A DNA stretch of 44,296 nucleotides from Candidatus Binataceae bacterium (GTDB lineage Bacteria > Desulfobacterota > Binatia > Binatales > Binataceae). Within the stretch, counting starts at the first letter, position 1. The number at the start of each line of letters is the position of its first letter. Where the stretch lies: the NCBI GenBank assembly GCA_035294265.1, contig DATGLK010000076.1, positions 1-44,296 on the forward strand, in the 5' to 3' direction. This document shows positions 1 to 8,026 of this stretch, piece by piece. The position numbers and the translations under genes were made by a program. The notes under the pieces are model-generated. The model was not told where the DNA came from. It was given only the letters and a program-made list of their open reading frames with translations, and made no database searches.

Positions 1-498
1 GCCGCCGGCCGCCGCCTTGATCAAGACCGGAAAGCCAAGTGCGGCGCCCTGTGCCATCGCATCGCGCAGCTCGCTAACCCCAGTCCCTTCGCTGCCGGGC
101 AGGACCGGCACGCCGGCGCGCTTCATGATTCGCAACGCCCGCGGCTTGTCGCCCATCAGCCGGATATGACGGGCGCGCGGGCCCACGAAATGCAGGCCTG
201 AGCGCTCGCAGGCTTCGGCAAAATCGCCATTTTCGGATAGGAAACCGTAGCCCGGATGAACCGCGTCGGCGCCGTAGGCAACCGCCGCACTAACCACGGC
301 CGGAATATTAAGATAGCTATCCTGAGCCGCGGGCGGACCGATACAGACCGCTTCATCCGCCATCCGTACGTGCATTGCCGACTGGTCGGCGGTGGAATAT
401 ATCGCCACCGTCGGGATCCCCAGCTCTCGGCAGGCCCGAATAATTCGAATCGCGATAGTGCCGCGATTAGCGATGAGTAATTTGCGAAAACCAGCCAC
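1..498 (-). CDS. accC: Biotin carboxylase of acetyl-CoA carboxylase, N-terminal part (runs off the left edge)
   Basis: AccC carboxylates the biotin of AccB using ATP and bicarbonate, the first step of malonyl-CoA synthesis. About 166 N-terminal residues are visible. They open with [20 protein letters not shown], the typical biotin-carboxylase start, and continue through [10 protein letters not shown] and [20 protein letters not shown] to the start of the ATP-grasp glycine-rich loop (LIKAAAGG) at the window edge. The start used is a GTG at 498-496, since no ATG lies closer to the conserved N-terminus. It lies 19 bases downstream of the accB stop, so accB and accC look co-transcribed. Identity as an AccC-type biotin carboxylase is secure; a pyruvate or propionyl-CoA carboxylase subunit is less likely because accB sits next to it. 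Confidence 0.93.
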   Translation of the reverse strand, partial: MAGFRKLLIANRGTIAIRIIRACRELGIPTVAIYSTADQSAMHVRMADEAVCIGPPAAQDSYLNIPAVVSAAVAYGADAVHPGYGFLSENGDFAEACERSGLHFVGPRARHIRLMGDKPRALRIMKRAGVPVLPGSEGTGVSELRDAMAQGAALGFPVLIKAAAGG

Positions 499-517
499 GA
501 TTATTCCGATTGTAACC

Positions 518-1030
518 TTAGGCGCCTTCGATCACCATCAGGGGCTGCCCATACTGTACCGGTTGGCCATTGTCCACCAATACCCGCACCAACCGACCGG
601 CTACCGTCGCCTCGATTTCGTTAAGCATTTTCATCGCTTCCACGATGCAGAGGGTTTGTCCCTTATGGACCGAATCGCCCTCCCGCACGAAGGGCTGCGC
701 GTCGGGCGCCGCGGCGCGAAAAAATGTCCCCACCATCGGCGACGTAATCAGCACCTGTCCGGCCGCCAGCTCCAACGCCGGGATAGCCGCCGGGCCGGCG
801 GGTGCAGGACGGGCCACCGCGCTGGCAGCTTCGGCCACGGGCGGTGCAGGTGGTAGCGCGGCCTGCGTGGCACGCGGATGCGCCTCCCCGCGCACCAGGC
901 GGATACGTCCCTGGCGACCATCTACTTCCAATTCGGTAATTGCGCTGTCACGCATCAGCTCAACCAGCGCCTTGAGTTCGCGCAGATCCACCATCGCGCC
1001 CCGAGCAGCCTTCTGATTAGTCTTATTCAT
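518..1030 (-). CDS. accB: Biotin carboxyl carrier protein of acetyl-CoA carboxylase
   Basis: AccB carries the biotin that shuttles the carboxyl group from AccC to the carboxyltransferase. The N-terminal third is a short helical segment ([18 protein letters not shown]). An Ala/Pro-rich linker follows, then a C-terminal biotinyl domain with the hallmark EAMKM motif, whose Lys is the biotinylation site. The domain ends [13 protein letters not shown]. The start ATG at 1030 overlaps the end of aroQ by 8 bases; a second ATG at 994 (MVDLREL) is possible. The length of 170 aa is normal for the family. It sits in the order rsmI, aroQ, accB, accC on one strand; aroQ-accB-accC is a common arrangement in proteobacteria-like genomes. 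Confidence 0.95.
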   Translation of the reverse strand: MNKTNQKAARGAMVDLRELKALVELMRDSAITELEVDGRQGRIRLVRGEAHPRATQAALPPAPPVAEAASAVARPAPAGPAAIPALELAAGQVLITSPMVGTFFRAAAPDAQPFVREGDSVHKGQTLCIVEAMKMLNEIEATVAGRLVRVLVDNGQPVQYGQPLMVIEGA

Positions 1031-1514
1031 TGGCAAGCTGACGCCTGACTCCCTTCTCCATCGGCGGTTGGCGCCGACCGCGTGCTTGCGCCAGCTCAAC
1101 CAGCGCGCGCAGGGCCAGGGTATACCCCTGGGCGCCCAAGCCTATGATCCGGCCGTCGACCAGATCGGCAATCGTGGAATGGTGACGAAAGGGCTCGCGC
1201 CGATAAATGTTGGACAAATGCACCTCCACCATCGGCACTTCCAACAAAGCCAGCGCGTCGCGAATCGCGATACTGCTGTGGGTGTAGGCGGCGGGGTTGA
1301 TAATCACGCCCTCGACCTGGCCGCGAGCCGCCTGAATGCGCCCCACCAATTCGCCCTCGCTGTTGGACTGAAAGGTCTCCACACGCACCCCGAGTTCGGC
1401 TCCTAGCGCGCGCAATTGCGCGTCGATCTGGCGCAGCGTAGTGCTCCCGTACAGGGCCGGTTCCCGCTCGCCAAGCAGATTGAGGTTGGGGCCATGCACC
1501 ACCAAAATGCGCAT
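1023..1514 (-). CDS. aroQ: 3-dehydroquinate dehydratase, type II
   Basis: Catalyses dehydration of 3-dehydroquinate to 3-dehydroshikimate, the third step of the shikimate pathway, in the cytosol. The 163-aa protein carries the type II signatures in order: [18 protein letters not shown] with the catalytic loop Arg/Tyr, [27 protein letters not shown], and [18 protein letters not shown] containing the catalytic His. The ATG at 1514 was chosen because the conserved core begins [10 protein letters not shown]; the longer upstream reading has no family match. The C-terminus is about 15 residues longer than usual and overlaps the accB start. Confidence 0.96.
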   Translation of the reverse strand: MRILVVHGPNLNLLGEREPALYGSTTLRQIDAQLRALGAELGVRVETFQSNSEGELVGRIQAARGQVEGVIINPAAYTHSSIAIRDALALLEVPMVEVHLSNIYRREPFRHHSTIADLVDGRIIGLGAQGYTLALRALVELAQARGRRQPPMEKGVRRQLANE

Positions 1515-1658
1515 CGCGGCCGCCCCACCACGTCTTGCCCTCGCCATGGACTCCCACATCCTCCCCGCGGCATTCAATCGTAGCGCTCGCTTGGTTTCAA
1601 GCCGGCCGCCGCTCTTCGCGCTCTGGCGCGTGCCGCTCAGCCGCCGACAGAAGCCAGT

Positions 1659-2531
1659 TCAGGGCTTGGAGGGTGCGCGCGCGCGCATCGCCTCCTGATA
1701 AATTTCGCGGCTGGAGCGGCCGCTCAGCCGTGCAACTACCTTGCTGGCTGCCCGTGGCTCCATCCCGGCCGCAATCAAGTCGGCAACACCAACCCCCGGT
1801 TGAGCAGCCGCCGGCTGCGCCTCGGCACCCGCCACCACGACGGTAATCTCACCGCGCGCCCGGTCGCGAGCAAAGCGCGCGGCCAACTGCCCCAAAGTCT
1901 CGCGCGTAGCCTCCTCGTACAGTTTGGTCAACTCCCTGACGAGTGCGGCCGGTCGCTCAGGCCCCAATTCGCTCGCCATCGCGGCCAGGCTTTCGCCCAA
2001 CCGGCGCGCGCTTTCATAAAAAACCAGCGTGCGCGACTCGTGGGCCAACTCCCGCAGGCGCTGCGCACGGGCCTGGGCACGGGCGGGCAAAAAGCCTTCG
2101 AACACAAAGCGATCGGTGGGCAGGCCGGCGACCGCCAGCGCGGCAATCGCGGCACAGGGGCCGGGAATCGCGCGTAGCGCGATTCCCGCCTCCTGCGCCG
2201 CGCGCACTAGGCGGTAGCCGGGGTCGGAGATTCCCGGCGTACCCGCGTCGCTGACCAGCGCGATCCGCTCTCCGCGCTGCAGCCGCGCCACCAGTTCTTG
2301 CGCGCGGCGCTGTTCGTTGTGTTCGAAATTGCTAATCAGCGGTTTGCGAAGCCCGTGCGCCGCCAGCAGGCGTGCGGTATGCCGGGTGTCTTCGCAGGCA
2401 ATCGCATCCACCTCCGCCAGCACCTCGAGCGCGCGCAAAGTCAGATCGCGCAGATTCCCAATCGGTGTCGCCACCACATACAACACGCCCTCGGAAGAGG
2501 CTGGACGCTGGCTTGGATCGGGGTTGGACAT
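1659..2531 (-). CDS. rsmI: 16S rRNA (cytidine(1402)-2'-O)-methyltransferase
   Basis: RsmI 2'-O-methylates C1402 of 16S rRNA in the ribosomal P site, using SAM. The 290-aa sequence shows the tetrapyrrole-methylase fold motifs: YVVATPIGNLRDLTLRAL near residue 20, IACEDTRHTARLL, ALVSDAGTPGISDPGYRLV, and IPGPCAAIAAL. The C-terminal extension ending SSREIYQEAMR is the small helical domain typical of RsmI. The start ATG is at 2531, just ahead of the conserved core. A 14-bp hairpin lies in its leader (2555-2589). It is the first gene of the minus-strand block that continues to aroQ, with about 145 bases between them. Confidence 0.95.
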   Translation of the reverse strand: MSNPDPSQRPASSEGVLYVVATPIGNLRDLTLRALEVLAEVDAIACEDTRHTARLLAAHGLRKPLISNFEHNEQRRAQELVARLQRGERIALVSDAGTPGISDPGYRLVRAAQEAGIALRAIPGPCAAIAALAVAGLPTDRFVFEGFLPARAQARAQRLRELAHESRTLVFYESARRLGESLAAMASELGPERPAALVRELTKLYEEATRETLGQLAARFARDRARGEITVVVAGAEAQPAAAQPGVGVADLIAAGMEPRAASKVVARLSGRSSREIYQEAMRARAPSKP

Positions 2532-2554
2532 AAGCTGTAGGTCCTTGGAGCACA

Positions 2555-2589
2555 CACGATAGTGGCTCGCAGGGTGAGCCGCTATCGTG
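2555..2589 (-). promoter_or_regulatory. Hairpin in the rsmI leader, possible operator or RNA switch
   Basis: An inverted repeat: the left arm at 2555-2568 pairs with 2576-2589 around a 7-base loop. There are 13 Watson-Crick pairs and one T-G pair. It lies 24 bases upstream of the rsmI ATG on the transcribed strand, just ahead of the probable ribosome-binding region (CCAAGGACC). There is no T-tract, so a terminator is unlikely. It could be a protein-binding palindrome in the divergent rsmI/purU interval or an RNA hairpin acting on translation. Confidence 0.5.
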
Positions 2590-2742
2590 AGGCAAAGTTG
2601 GCCGTCTAACAAGCTGCCTACTCTATCGCCAAACGACCGACGCTATTAGATTGGGAGACGGTCGGAAGGCCGATGCAACGCGCTTTTCCAACACCCGCCG
2701 GGGCCGGCCCAGACCAAGGAAGTCTCGCAAGGAGTCCGATCG

Positions 2743-3615
2743 ATGTCCGCTGCCCAGGACCAGCCGCAGACCGCGACCCTGCTGATGAAATGTCCCGATC
2801 GCAAGGGACTGGTGCGCGACATCGCCGATTTCATCAGCAGCCGCGGGGGTAACATTCTGCACGCCGACCATCATCTGGATGGCGAAACCAGCGAGTTCTT
2901 TGCCCGCGTGGAATGGTCCTTGGCTGATTTTGGTCTGCCCCCAAGCGACATTGCGCAGGCCTTTCGCCCACTCGCTGAGCGCTACCAGATGGAATGGCAG
3001 TTGCGCTTTTCCAGCGAGCAGCCGGCAGTGGCAATCTTCGTCTCGCGTCTGGGCCATTGCTTGCTCGACCTGCTCCATCGATGGGAAATTGGCGAAATGC
3101 CCGGACGAATCGTGGCGGTGCTTAGCAACCATCCCGCCTTGAGACCAGTGGTCGAGCGCCAGCAGGTACCCTATTATTACTTTCCAATTACGCCGCAGAA
3201 CAAACGGGCTCAGGAAGCTGCTGAGCTGGAGCTGCTAAAACAACTGCAAGTCGATCTGATTGTAACCGCGCGCTATATGCAGGTCTTCACCGACGACTTC
3301 ATCGCTTGCTATCCCAGCGCCATAATCAACATTCACCATTCTTTTCTGCCCGCCTTCGTCGGCTCCAGCCCGTATGCCCGGGCCTACGAACGGGGCGTCA
3401 AGTTGATCGGCGCCACCAGCCATTACGTCACTCCGCTCCTTGATTCGGGACCGATCATCGAGCAAGACGTCGTCCGCATCAGCCATCGCGACAGCCTGGC
3501 CGACCTGATTCGCAAGGGACGAGATCTGGAACGGGTGGTGCTGGCCCGCGGGGTGCGCCTGCATCTGGAGCGCCGAGTGCTGTCTTATGCCAACAAGACC
3601 GTGGTGTTTGATTAA
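2743..3615 (+). CDS. purU: Formyltetrahydrofolate deformylase
   Basis: Hydrolyses 10-formyl-THF to formate and THF in the cytosol. The 290-aa protein has an N-terminal ACT domain (about residues 8-85, opening TATLLMKCPDRKGLVRDIAD) and a C-terminal formyltransferase-fold domain. The catalytic Asn-x-His is in NIHHSFLPAF (Asn196, His198), and the Asp is in LDSGPIIEQD (Asp234). The ATG at 2743 has a strong Shine-Dalgarno AAGGAG at 2729-2734, 8 bases upstream. The folD ATG follows the stop codon with no gap, so the two are coupled. purU with folD is known from methylotrophic C1-oxidation clusters, where it releases formate from THF. Confidence 0.95.
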   Translation: MSAAQDQPQTATLLMKCPDRKGLVRDIADFISSRGGNILHADHHLDGETSEFFARVEWSLADFGLPPSDIAQAFRPLAERYQMEWQLRFSSEQPAVAIFVSRLGHCLLDLLHRWEIGEMPGRIVAVLSNHPALRPVVERQQVPYYYFPITPQNKRAQEAAELELLKQLQVDLIVTARYMQVFTDDFIACYPSAIINIHHSFLPAFVGSSPYARAYERGVKLIGATSHYVTPLLDSGPIIEQDVVRISHRDSLADLIRKGRDLERVVLARGVRLHLERRVLSYANKTVVFD

Positions 3616-4512
3616 ATGGTAGCCCAGACAACCGCTCAAGGCGCCCCAATCGTGCTCGGACAACTCCTGGACGGCACCCTGGCCGCGCGCGCGGTGCGCG
3701 CGCAGGTCCGCCAGGGGGTCGCGCGGCTCAAGCAGGAACACGGCATCACGCCTGGCTTGGCGGTGGTGATGGTGGGGGAGGACCCCGCCTCGCGCATTTA
3801 CGTGCAGGCCAAGGAACGCGCCTGTCAGCAGGTCGGAATCAACTCGCAAGTCCATCGCTTGGCTGCCGACATCAGCGAGGACGAACTCACGCACTACATA
3901 TACCGGCTCAACCGCGATCCGCGAGTCCATGCCATCCTGCTCCAGTTGCCGCTGCCCGATCGGAGCTTGGAAAACCCGGCCTTGGCCGAGATTGACCCGG
4001 CCAAAGACGTCGATGGCCTCTCGCCCAGTAGCCAGGCCCGGCTGCTGGCGGGCGAGCCCGGCCTGCGCCCCTGCACGCCGCTGGGGATTATCGATCTGAT
4101 TGACCGCACCGGGGTCGATCTGACCGGCAAGCGAGCGGTCGTGATAGGTTTGAGTGTGCTGGTAGGCAAACCACTGGCGCTGCTTTTGCTTGAGCGCAAT
4201 GCGACCGTGGTGCTGTGTCACGAGTTCACCCGCGATCTGGCGGGCGAAGTCGCCGGCGGAGACGTCGTGATCGCGGCTGTGGGCAAGCCCGGGCTGATTC
4301 GCGGGCAGTGGATCCGGCCCGGCGCGATCGTGATCGACGTCGGCATCAATCGCACCCCAGCCGGAATCGTGGGCGACGTCGAATTCGAAGCCGCCCGCCA
4401 GCGCGCCGCTTTCATCACGCCCGTGCCCGGCGGGGTGGGCCCGATGACAGTTGCGATGCTGGTGCGCAACAGCCTGCTGGCGGCCGAGCGGATTGCGCTC
4501 TCGGGCCGCTGA
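3616..4512 (+). CDS. folD: Bifunctional methylene-THF dehydrogenase / methenyl-THF cyclohydrolase
   Basis: Interconverts 5,10-methylene-, 5,10-methenyl- and 10-formyl-THF. The catalytic Lys lies in IYVQAKERAC (Lys66). LLQLPLPD (108-115), DPAKDVDGLSP and the C-terminal PGGVGPMTVAML (271-282) are all present. The length of 298 aa is normal. The Rossmann motif reads GLSVLVGKP (178-186) where GRSNIVGKP is common, and the end of the second strand reads CHEFT (201-205) with Glu. The Glu stands where NADP-dependent FolDs carry Ser or Arg that contact the 2'-phosphate; this suggests NAD+ preference but is an inference. The ATG abuts the purU stop. Confidence 0.95.
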   Translation: MVAQTTAQGAPIVLGQLLDGTLAARAVRAQVRQGVARLKQEHGITPGLAVVMVGEDPASRIYVQAKERACQQVGINSQVHRLAADISEDELTHYIYRLNRDPRVHAILLQLPLPDRSLENPALAEIDPAKDVDGLSPSSQARLLAGEPGLRPCTPLGIIDLIDRTGVDLTGKRAVVIGLSVLVGKPLALLLLERNATVVLCHEFTRDLAGEVAGGDVVIAAVGKPGLIRGQWIRPGAIVIDVGINRTPAGIVGDVEFEAARQRAAFITPVPGGVGPMTVAMLVRNSLLAAERIALSGR

Positions 4513-4596
4513 GAAAACCAAGGCGAACCAGCGCATCGGCTTGGATGAAGCGCCGAGCCCGCGCGTTGGCCAACGACTCAGGAGCAATCAAGTCAG

Positions 4597-6495
4597 ATGC
4601 CGCATAAATTGACTAACCTACTTGCCGCTGTTCCTTCCGACCTGGAAATCGCGCAGGCCGCCATCCCGCTGCCGATTACCCAAATCGCCGCCGAGGCCGG
4701 AATCGAGCCGGACGAACTAGAGCTCTACGGCCAGACCAAGGCCAAGGTCCGGCTCTCGCTGCGCGATCGGCTGCGCGCGGCCCCTAACGGCAAATATGTG
4801 GTCGTCACTGCGATTACTCCCACCCCTTTGGGCGAGGGCAAAACCACCACTACCGTAGGCCTCAGCCAAGCGCTGGGCGCCCATCTGGGACGCAAGGTCT
4901 TCACCTGCGTGCGTCAACCCAGCCAGGGGCCAACCTTTGGAATCAAGGGAGGCGCGGCCGGCGGCGGTTACAGCCAGATCATTCCGATGGAGGAATTCAA
5001 CCTTCATCTGACCGGCGATGTTCATGCCATCACCGCCGCCAATAACTTGCTGGCGGCGGCAATCGATGCCCGCATCCTGCACGAAAAAAGCGCCAGCGAC
5101 AAAGCCCTATTCGATAGGCTCTGTCCGCCCGCGGGCGACGGCCGCCGGCGCTTCTCGCCGGTGATGGAGCGGCGGTTGCGCAAGCTAGGCATCGCGCATA
5201 CCGATCCCAACGCACTCAGCGCAACCGAGCGTAGTCGATTCGCGCGCCTGGATATCGATCCCGACTCGATCACCTGGCGACGCGTGATCGATACCAGCGA
5301 CCGTATGCTACGCGCCATCACCATCGGCCAGGGCGCCGACGAAAAGGGCTTCGAGCGTGCCACCGGTTTCGATATCACGGTGGCCAGTGAAATCATGGCG
5401 ATTCTCGCCCTGACCACCGACCTGGCGGATATGCGCGAGCGGCTGGGTCGAATGGTCATCGGCGCCGATCGCACGGGCGCCCCGGTCACTGCTGACGACC
5501 TGGGGGTGGGCGGTGCGCTGGCGGTGCTGATGAAGGACGCCATCATGCCCAACCTGATGCAAACCCTGGAGGGCACCCCTGCCTTCGTCCATGCCGGCCC
5601 CTTTGCCAACATCGCGCATGGCAATTCCTCGATCGTGGCCGATCAAATAGCGCTCAAACTGGTGGGCGAAGAGGGCTACGTCTTGACCGAAGCCGGCTTC
5701 GGCGCCGACATGGGCTTCGAGAAATTCTGCAACATCAAATGCCGCACCAGCGGTCTGAAGCCCAATTGCGCGGTGTTGGTGGCCACGGTGCGTGCGCTCA
5801 AGATGCATGGCGGCGGACCCAAGGTAGTGGCCGGCCGCCCACTCGCCGCGGAGTATACCGAAGAGAATCTGCCGCTGCTGGAAGCGGGATGCGCCAATCT
5901 GACCAAGATGATCGAAAACGTGCGCCTCTTCGGCATCCCGGTGGTGGTCGCGATCAATCGCTTCAAACACGATACTAGCGCCGAACATGCCTTGATCCGG
6001 CGCTTGGCGCTGGCCGCCGGCGCCTACGAAGCGGTGGTCAGCAATCACTGGGCCCAAGGCGGCGCGGGCGCCGTGGCGCTGGCGCAAGCAGTGGTGGAAG
6101 CCTGTGCTCAACCCAGCGATTTTCATTTCTTGTATCCGCTGGAGCTCGGCATCAAGGAAAAAATCGAGATCATCGTGCGCCGGATGTACGGTGGCGCGGG
6201 TGCCGAGTACCTACCCGCGGCGGAGGCCAAAATCGAGCTGTTTACCCGCAACGGCTTCGATAAGCTACCAATTTGCATGGCCAAAACCCATTTAAGTCTC
6301 AGCCATGACGCCGCTCTCAAAGGCGCGCCCCGCGACTTCGTGGTCCCGGTGCGCGACGTGCGAGCCAGTGTCGGCGCCGGCTTCCTGTACCCGCTACTGG
6401 GAACGATGAGCACAATGCCAGGATTGCCCACCCGCCCGGGCTTTTACGACGTAGACCTCGACCCGCATACTGGCCGTATAGTTGGCCTGTCGTAG
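4597..6495 (+). CDS. fhs: Formate--tetrahydrofolate ligase, long eukaryote-like form
   Basis: Makes 10-formyl-THF from formate, THF and ATP. The P-loop [11 protein letters not shown] is at residues 77-87, and the end reads [20 protein letters not shown]. The protein is 632 aa, against roughly 555-560 for most bacterial enzymes. The extra length is mainly an insertion at about 165-220 ([10 protein letters not shown] ... [16 protein letters not shown] ... [12 protein letters not shown]). This matches the synthetase domain of eukaryotic C1-THF synthase (MTHFD1) as I recall it. Other stretches also look MTHFD1-like ([38 protein letters not shown]). A Shine-Dalgarno AGGAG at 4580-4584 precedes the ATG. 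It lies 84 bases after folD. Confidence 0.96.
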   Translation: MPHKLTNLLAAVPSDLEIAQAAIPLPITQIAAEAGIEPDELELYGQTKAKVRLSLRDRLRAAPNGKYVVVTAITPTPLGEGKTTTTVGLSQALGAHLGRKVFTCVRQPSQGPTFGIKGGAAGGGYSQIIPMEEFNLHLTGDVHAITAANNLLAAAIDARILHEKSASDKALFDRLCPPAGDGRRRFSPVMERRLRKLGIAHTDPNALSATERSRFARLDIDPDSITWRRVIDTSDRMLRAITIGQGADEKGFERATGFDITVASEIMAILALTTDLADMRERLGRMVIGADRTGAPVTADDLGVGGALAVLMKDAIMPNLMQTLEGTPAFVHAGPFANIAHGNSSIVADQIALKLVGEEGYVLTEAGFGADMGFEKFCNIKCRTSGLKPNCAVLVATVRALKMHGGGPKVVAGRPLAAEYTEENLPLLEAGCANLTKMIENVRLFGIPVVVAINRFKHDTSAEHALIRRLALAAGAYEAVVSNHWAQGGAGAVALAQAVVEACAQPSDFHFLYPLELGIKEKIEIIVRRMYGGAGAEYLPAAEAKIELFTRNGFDKLPICMAKTHLSLSHDAALKGAPRDFVVPVRDVRASVGAGFLYPLLGTMSTMPGLPTRPGFYDVDLDPHTGRIVGLS

Positions 6496-6504
6496 GTCAA
6501 ATTC

Positions 6505-7143
6505 ATGGCCAACAGCATCTGGACCGCGCCCCTTGAGGAGTTGAGCGCCCAAGTGGCGCGTGGTCCGGTGCCGGCCGCGGTCAGCGTGAGCGCGGTCTGC
6601 GCCGTGCTGGCATTGGATCTGGCAACCATGGCAATCCAGGTCAGCGCGCGGCGGGCCAAAACCGGCGGCGGTAAGACTGAAGAGATTGTGCAGCGGCTCG
6701 GCTTGGTGCGCGCGCGTTTGCAGCGGGCGGCGGACGAAGACACCTCCGCCTATAACGATTACCTGGCCCAGCGCCGACAAGCCAAATCCAAGCCCCAGGC
6801 CGACGTGCATCAAACTCTGGCGGCGACCCTTGGCCGCGCCATCGAGGTACCCTTGGATGTTGCCGAGGCCGCTACTCAAGGGTTGCAACTTTGTGTGCAG
6901 GCCATCTTATTCGCTCATCCAGTGGTCCGCGCCGATCTGACGGCCGCTTTGCTCCTGCTCGACGCCGTGGCGCAGGCGGCGCTGCGCAGCGCCGATACCA
7001 ACCTGGAGCTGTTGGATGCACCAGGCTTGATAGAGACCTTGCATCGGCGCCGCGATGCCTTGGCGGCGGCGGCGCAGCAGGCACGCCAGGCGGCTTACCA
7101 TGCGAGCTTCGCAGCATCGCGTACACCGCCCTCGCGACCGTAA
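6505..7143 (+). CDS. fchA: Cyclodeaminase/cyclohydrolase family protein (FchA-like)
   Basis: The all-helical 212-aa protein belongs to the formiminotransferase-cyclodeaminase family. In C1 operons such proteins act as methenyl-THF cyclohydrolases. DEDTSAYNDYLAQRRQAK (about residues 78-95) contains the conserved Asp and the Ala-aromatic pair of the family active site. It continues with ALGRAIEVPLDVAEAA, where the family has the Pro-rich helix start. The usual Gly-rich N-terminal motif (PGGGS) is replaced by GPVPAAVSVSA, so catalytic competence is uncertain. The gene starts 9 bases after fhs and is the last gene of the purU-folD-fhs operon. A folate-related role is likely; the exact reaction is inferred. 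Confidence 0.75.
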   Translation: MANSIWTAPLEELSAQVARGPVPAAVSVSAVCAVLALDLATMAIQVSARRAKTGGGKTEEIVQRLGLVRARLQRAADEDTSAYNDYLAQRRQAKSKPQADVHQTLAATLGRAIEVPLDVAEAATQGLQLCVQAILFAHPVVRADLTAALLLLDAVAQAALRSADTNLELLDAPGLIETLHRRRDALAAAAQQARQAAYHASFAASRTPPSRP

Positions 7144-7201
7144 AGCCGGTCCCACGCCTGGTCTGGTGCGCGCAGCCAACAACCCCGCAGGCGCGTGCGC
7201 C

Positions 7202-7226
7202 GCCGATTTTTGATTGACAAATCGGC
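7202..7226 (+). terminator. Possible terminator hairpin after the one-carbon operon
   Basis: Perfect 8-bp inverted repeat GCCGATTT / AAATCGGC with a 9-base loop, 58 bases after the fchA stop. No T-run follows the second arm, so intrinsic termination is doubtful. The loop and second arm also contain TTGACA (7214-7219), a consensus -35 box that could belong to a promoter for the gene at 7358, although no well-spaced -10 is evident. Confidence 0.3.
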
Positions 7227-7357
7227 TCCTCGGTAAAACGCTAAATACTTAAAGCGCCACAACTACTGAGGTCACGATTTTCATCCACCGCCGCGCCGAT
7301 AGACTGGACAAGGGGAAAGGGGCGGCGTCACGCGTCACGGAGTGCAAGGAGTTAGCC

Positions 7358-8026
7358 GTGAAAAAGACAACTAACAAGCAAGGTCGCACCGCTGCGTCAT
7401 CGTCACGGGCCTCGGCTCGTCAGACTCGCGCCAAACGCGCCACCAATGGCCGCCGAGTCCGCCGTCAGCCGCTCAACATGCAATGGTTGAGGGATTTTGT
7501 CTCCCAGATGCTGGCGGTTGAACGTGGCGGGGAAAAACTTTATCAGCGCGCTCTAGACGAACTGGAGCACGAAGAGCTGCGCGACCGCCTCGAGCGCTTC
7601 GCCGAGCAAACTCGCCGCCACGTCGAGCTGTGCGAGCAGATGCTCGAAGTGGCAGGCTGCGATCTCGACTACTTGAGCCAAGAAGCCCACCTGGCCGAGC
7701 AGAAAGTCGAGGGCTTGCTCTCGGCCGAGGCCGATGAAGAGCTACGCGATCTCAACAATCTGGAAAACCTGCTCCTAGCCGAAACCAAGGATCATTGGAA
7801 TTGGGAAACGCTGGCTACGGTCACCAGCGAAATCGAGGATCGCGAGCTGAGCCGCGCGGTGCGCAAGGCGGCCACCGAAGCCACGCGCCAGGAACTGGAT
7901 CACGTGAAATGGACCGCCGATCAAATCACCAAATTAACGCAGGAAATGGCGCGGCGCGAAGAGCCCACGGAGGAAGAAGTGGAAGCGGAGGATTCTGAGG
8001 AAATGGCTGAACAGCATCGCTCCTAA
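7358..8026 (+). CDS. Ferritin-like helical-bundle protein with basic N-terminal tail
   Basis: The 222-aa protein begins with a Lys/Arg/Ser-rich tail of about 37 residues (KKTTNKQGRTAASSSRASAR...), which may bind nucleic acid. A helical domain with ferritin-like features follows (MLAVERGGEKLYQRALDELE, FAEQTRRHVELCEQMLEVAG, NLLLAETKDHWNWETLATV, REELDHVKW-type terminal helix). The Glu/His spacing fits a DUF892/YciE-like or rubrerythrin-like di-iron fold, but I cannot assign all ligands. The C-terminus is an acidic tail. The start is a GTG at 7358 with Shine-Dalgarno AAGGAG six bases upstream (7346-7351). It is probably a single-gene unit with a stress or iron-related role, which is inferred. Confidence 0.7.
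   Translation: MKKTTNKQGRTAASSSRASARQTRAKRATNGRRVRRQPLNMQWLRDFVSQMLAVERGGEKLYQRALDELEHEELRDRLERFAEQTRRHVELCEQMLEVAGCDLDYLSQEAHLAEQKVEGLLSAEADEELRDLNNLENLLLAETKDHWNWETLATVTSEIEDRELSRAVRKAATEATRQELDHVKWTADQITKLTQEMARREEPTEEEVEAEDSEEMAEQHRS

Noticed and set aside
3235-4587. 450-codon minus-strand frame opposite purU and folD
   Set aside because: It lies antisense to two well-conserved genes, and its product is low-complexity His/Gln/Arg-rich with no family features. It is a shadow frame of GC-rich coding DNA.
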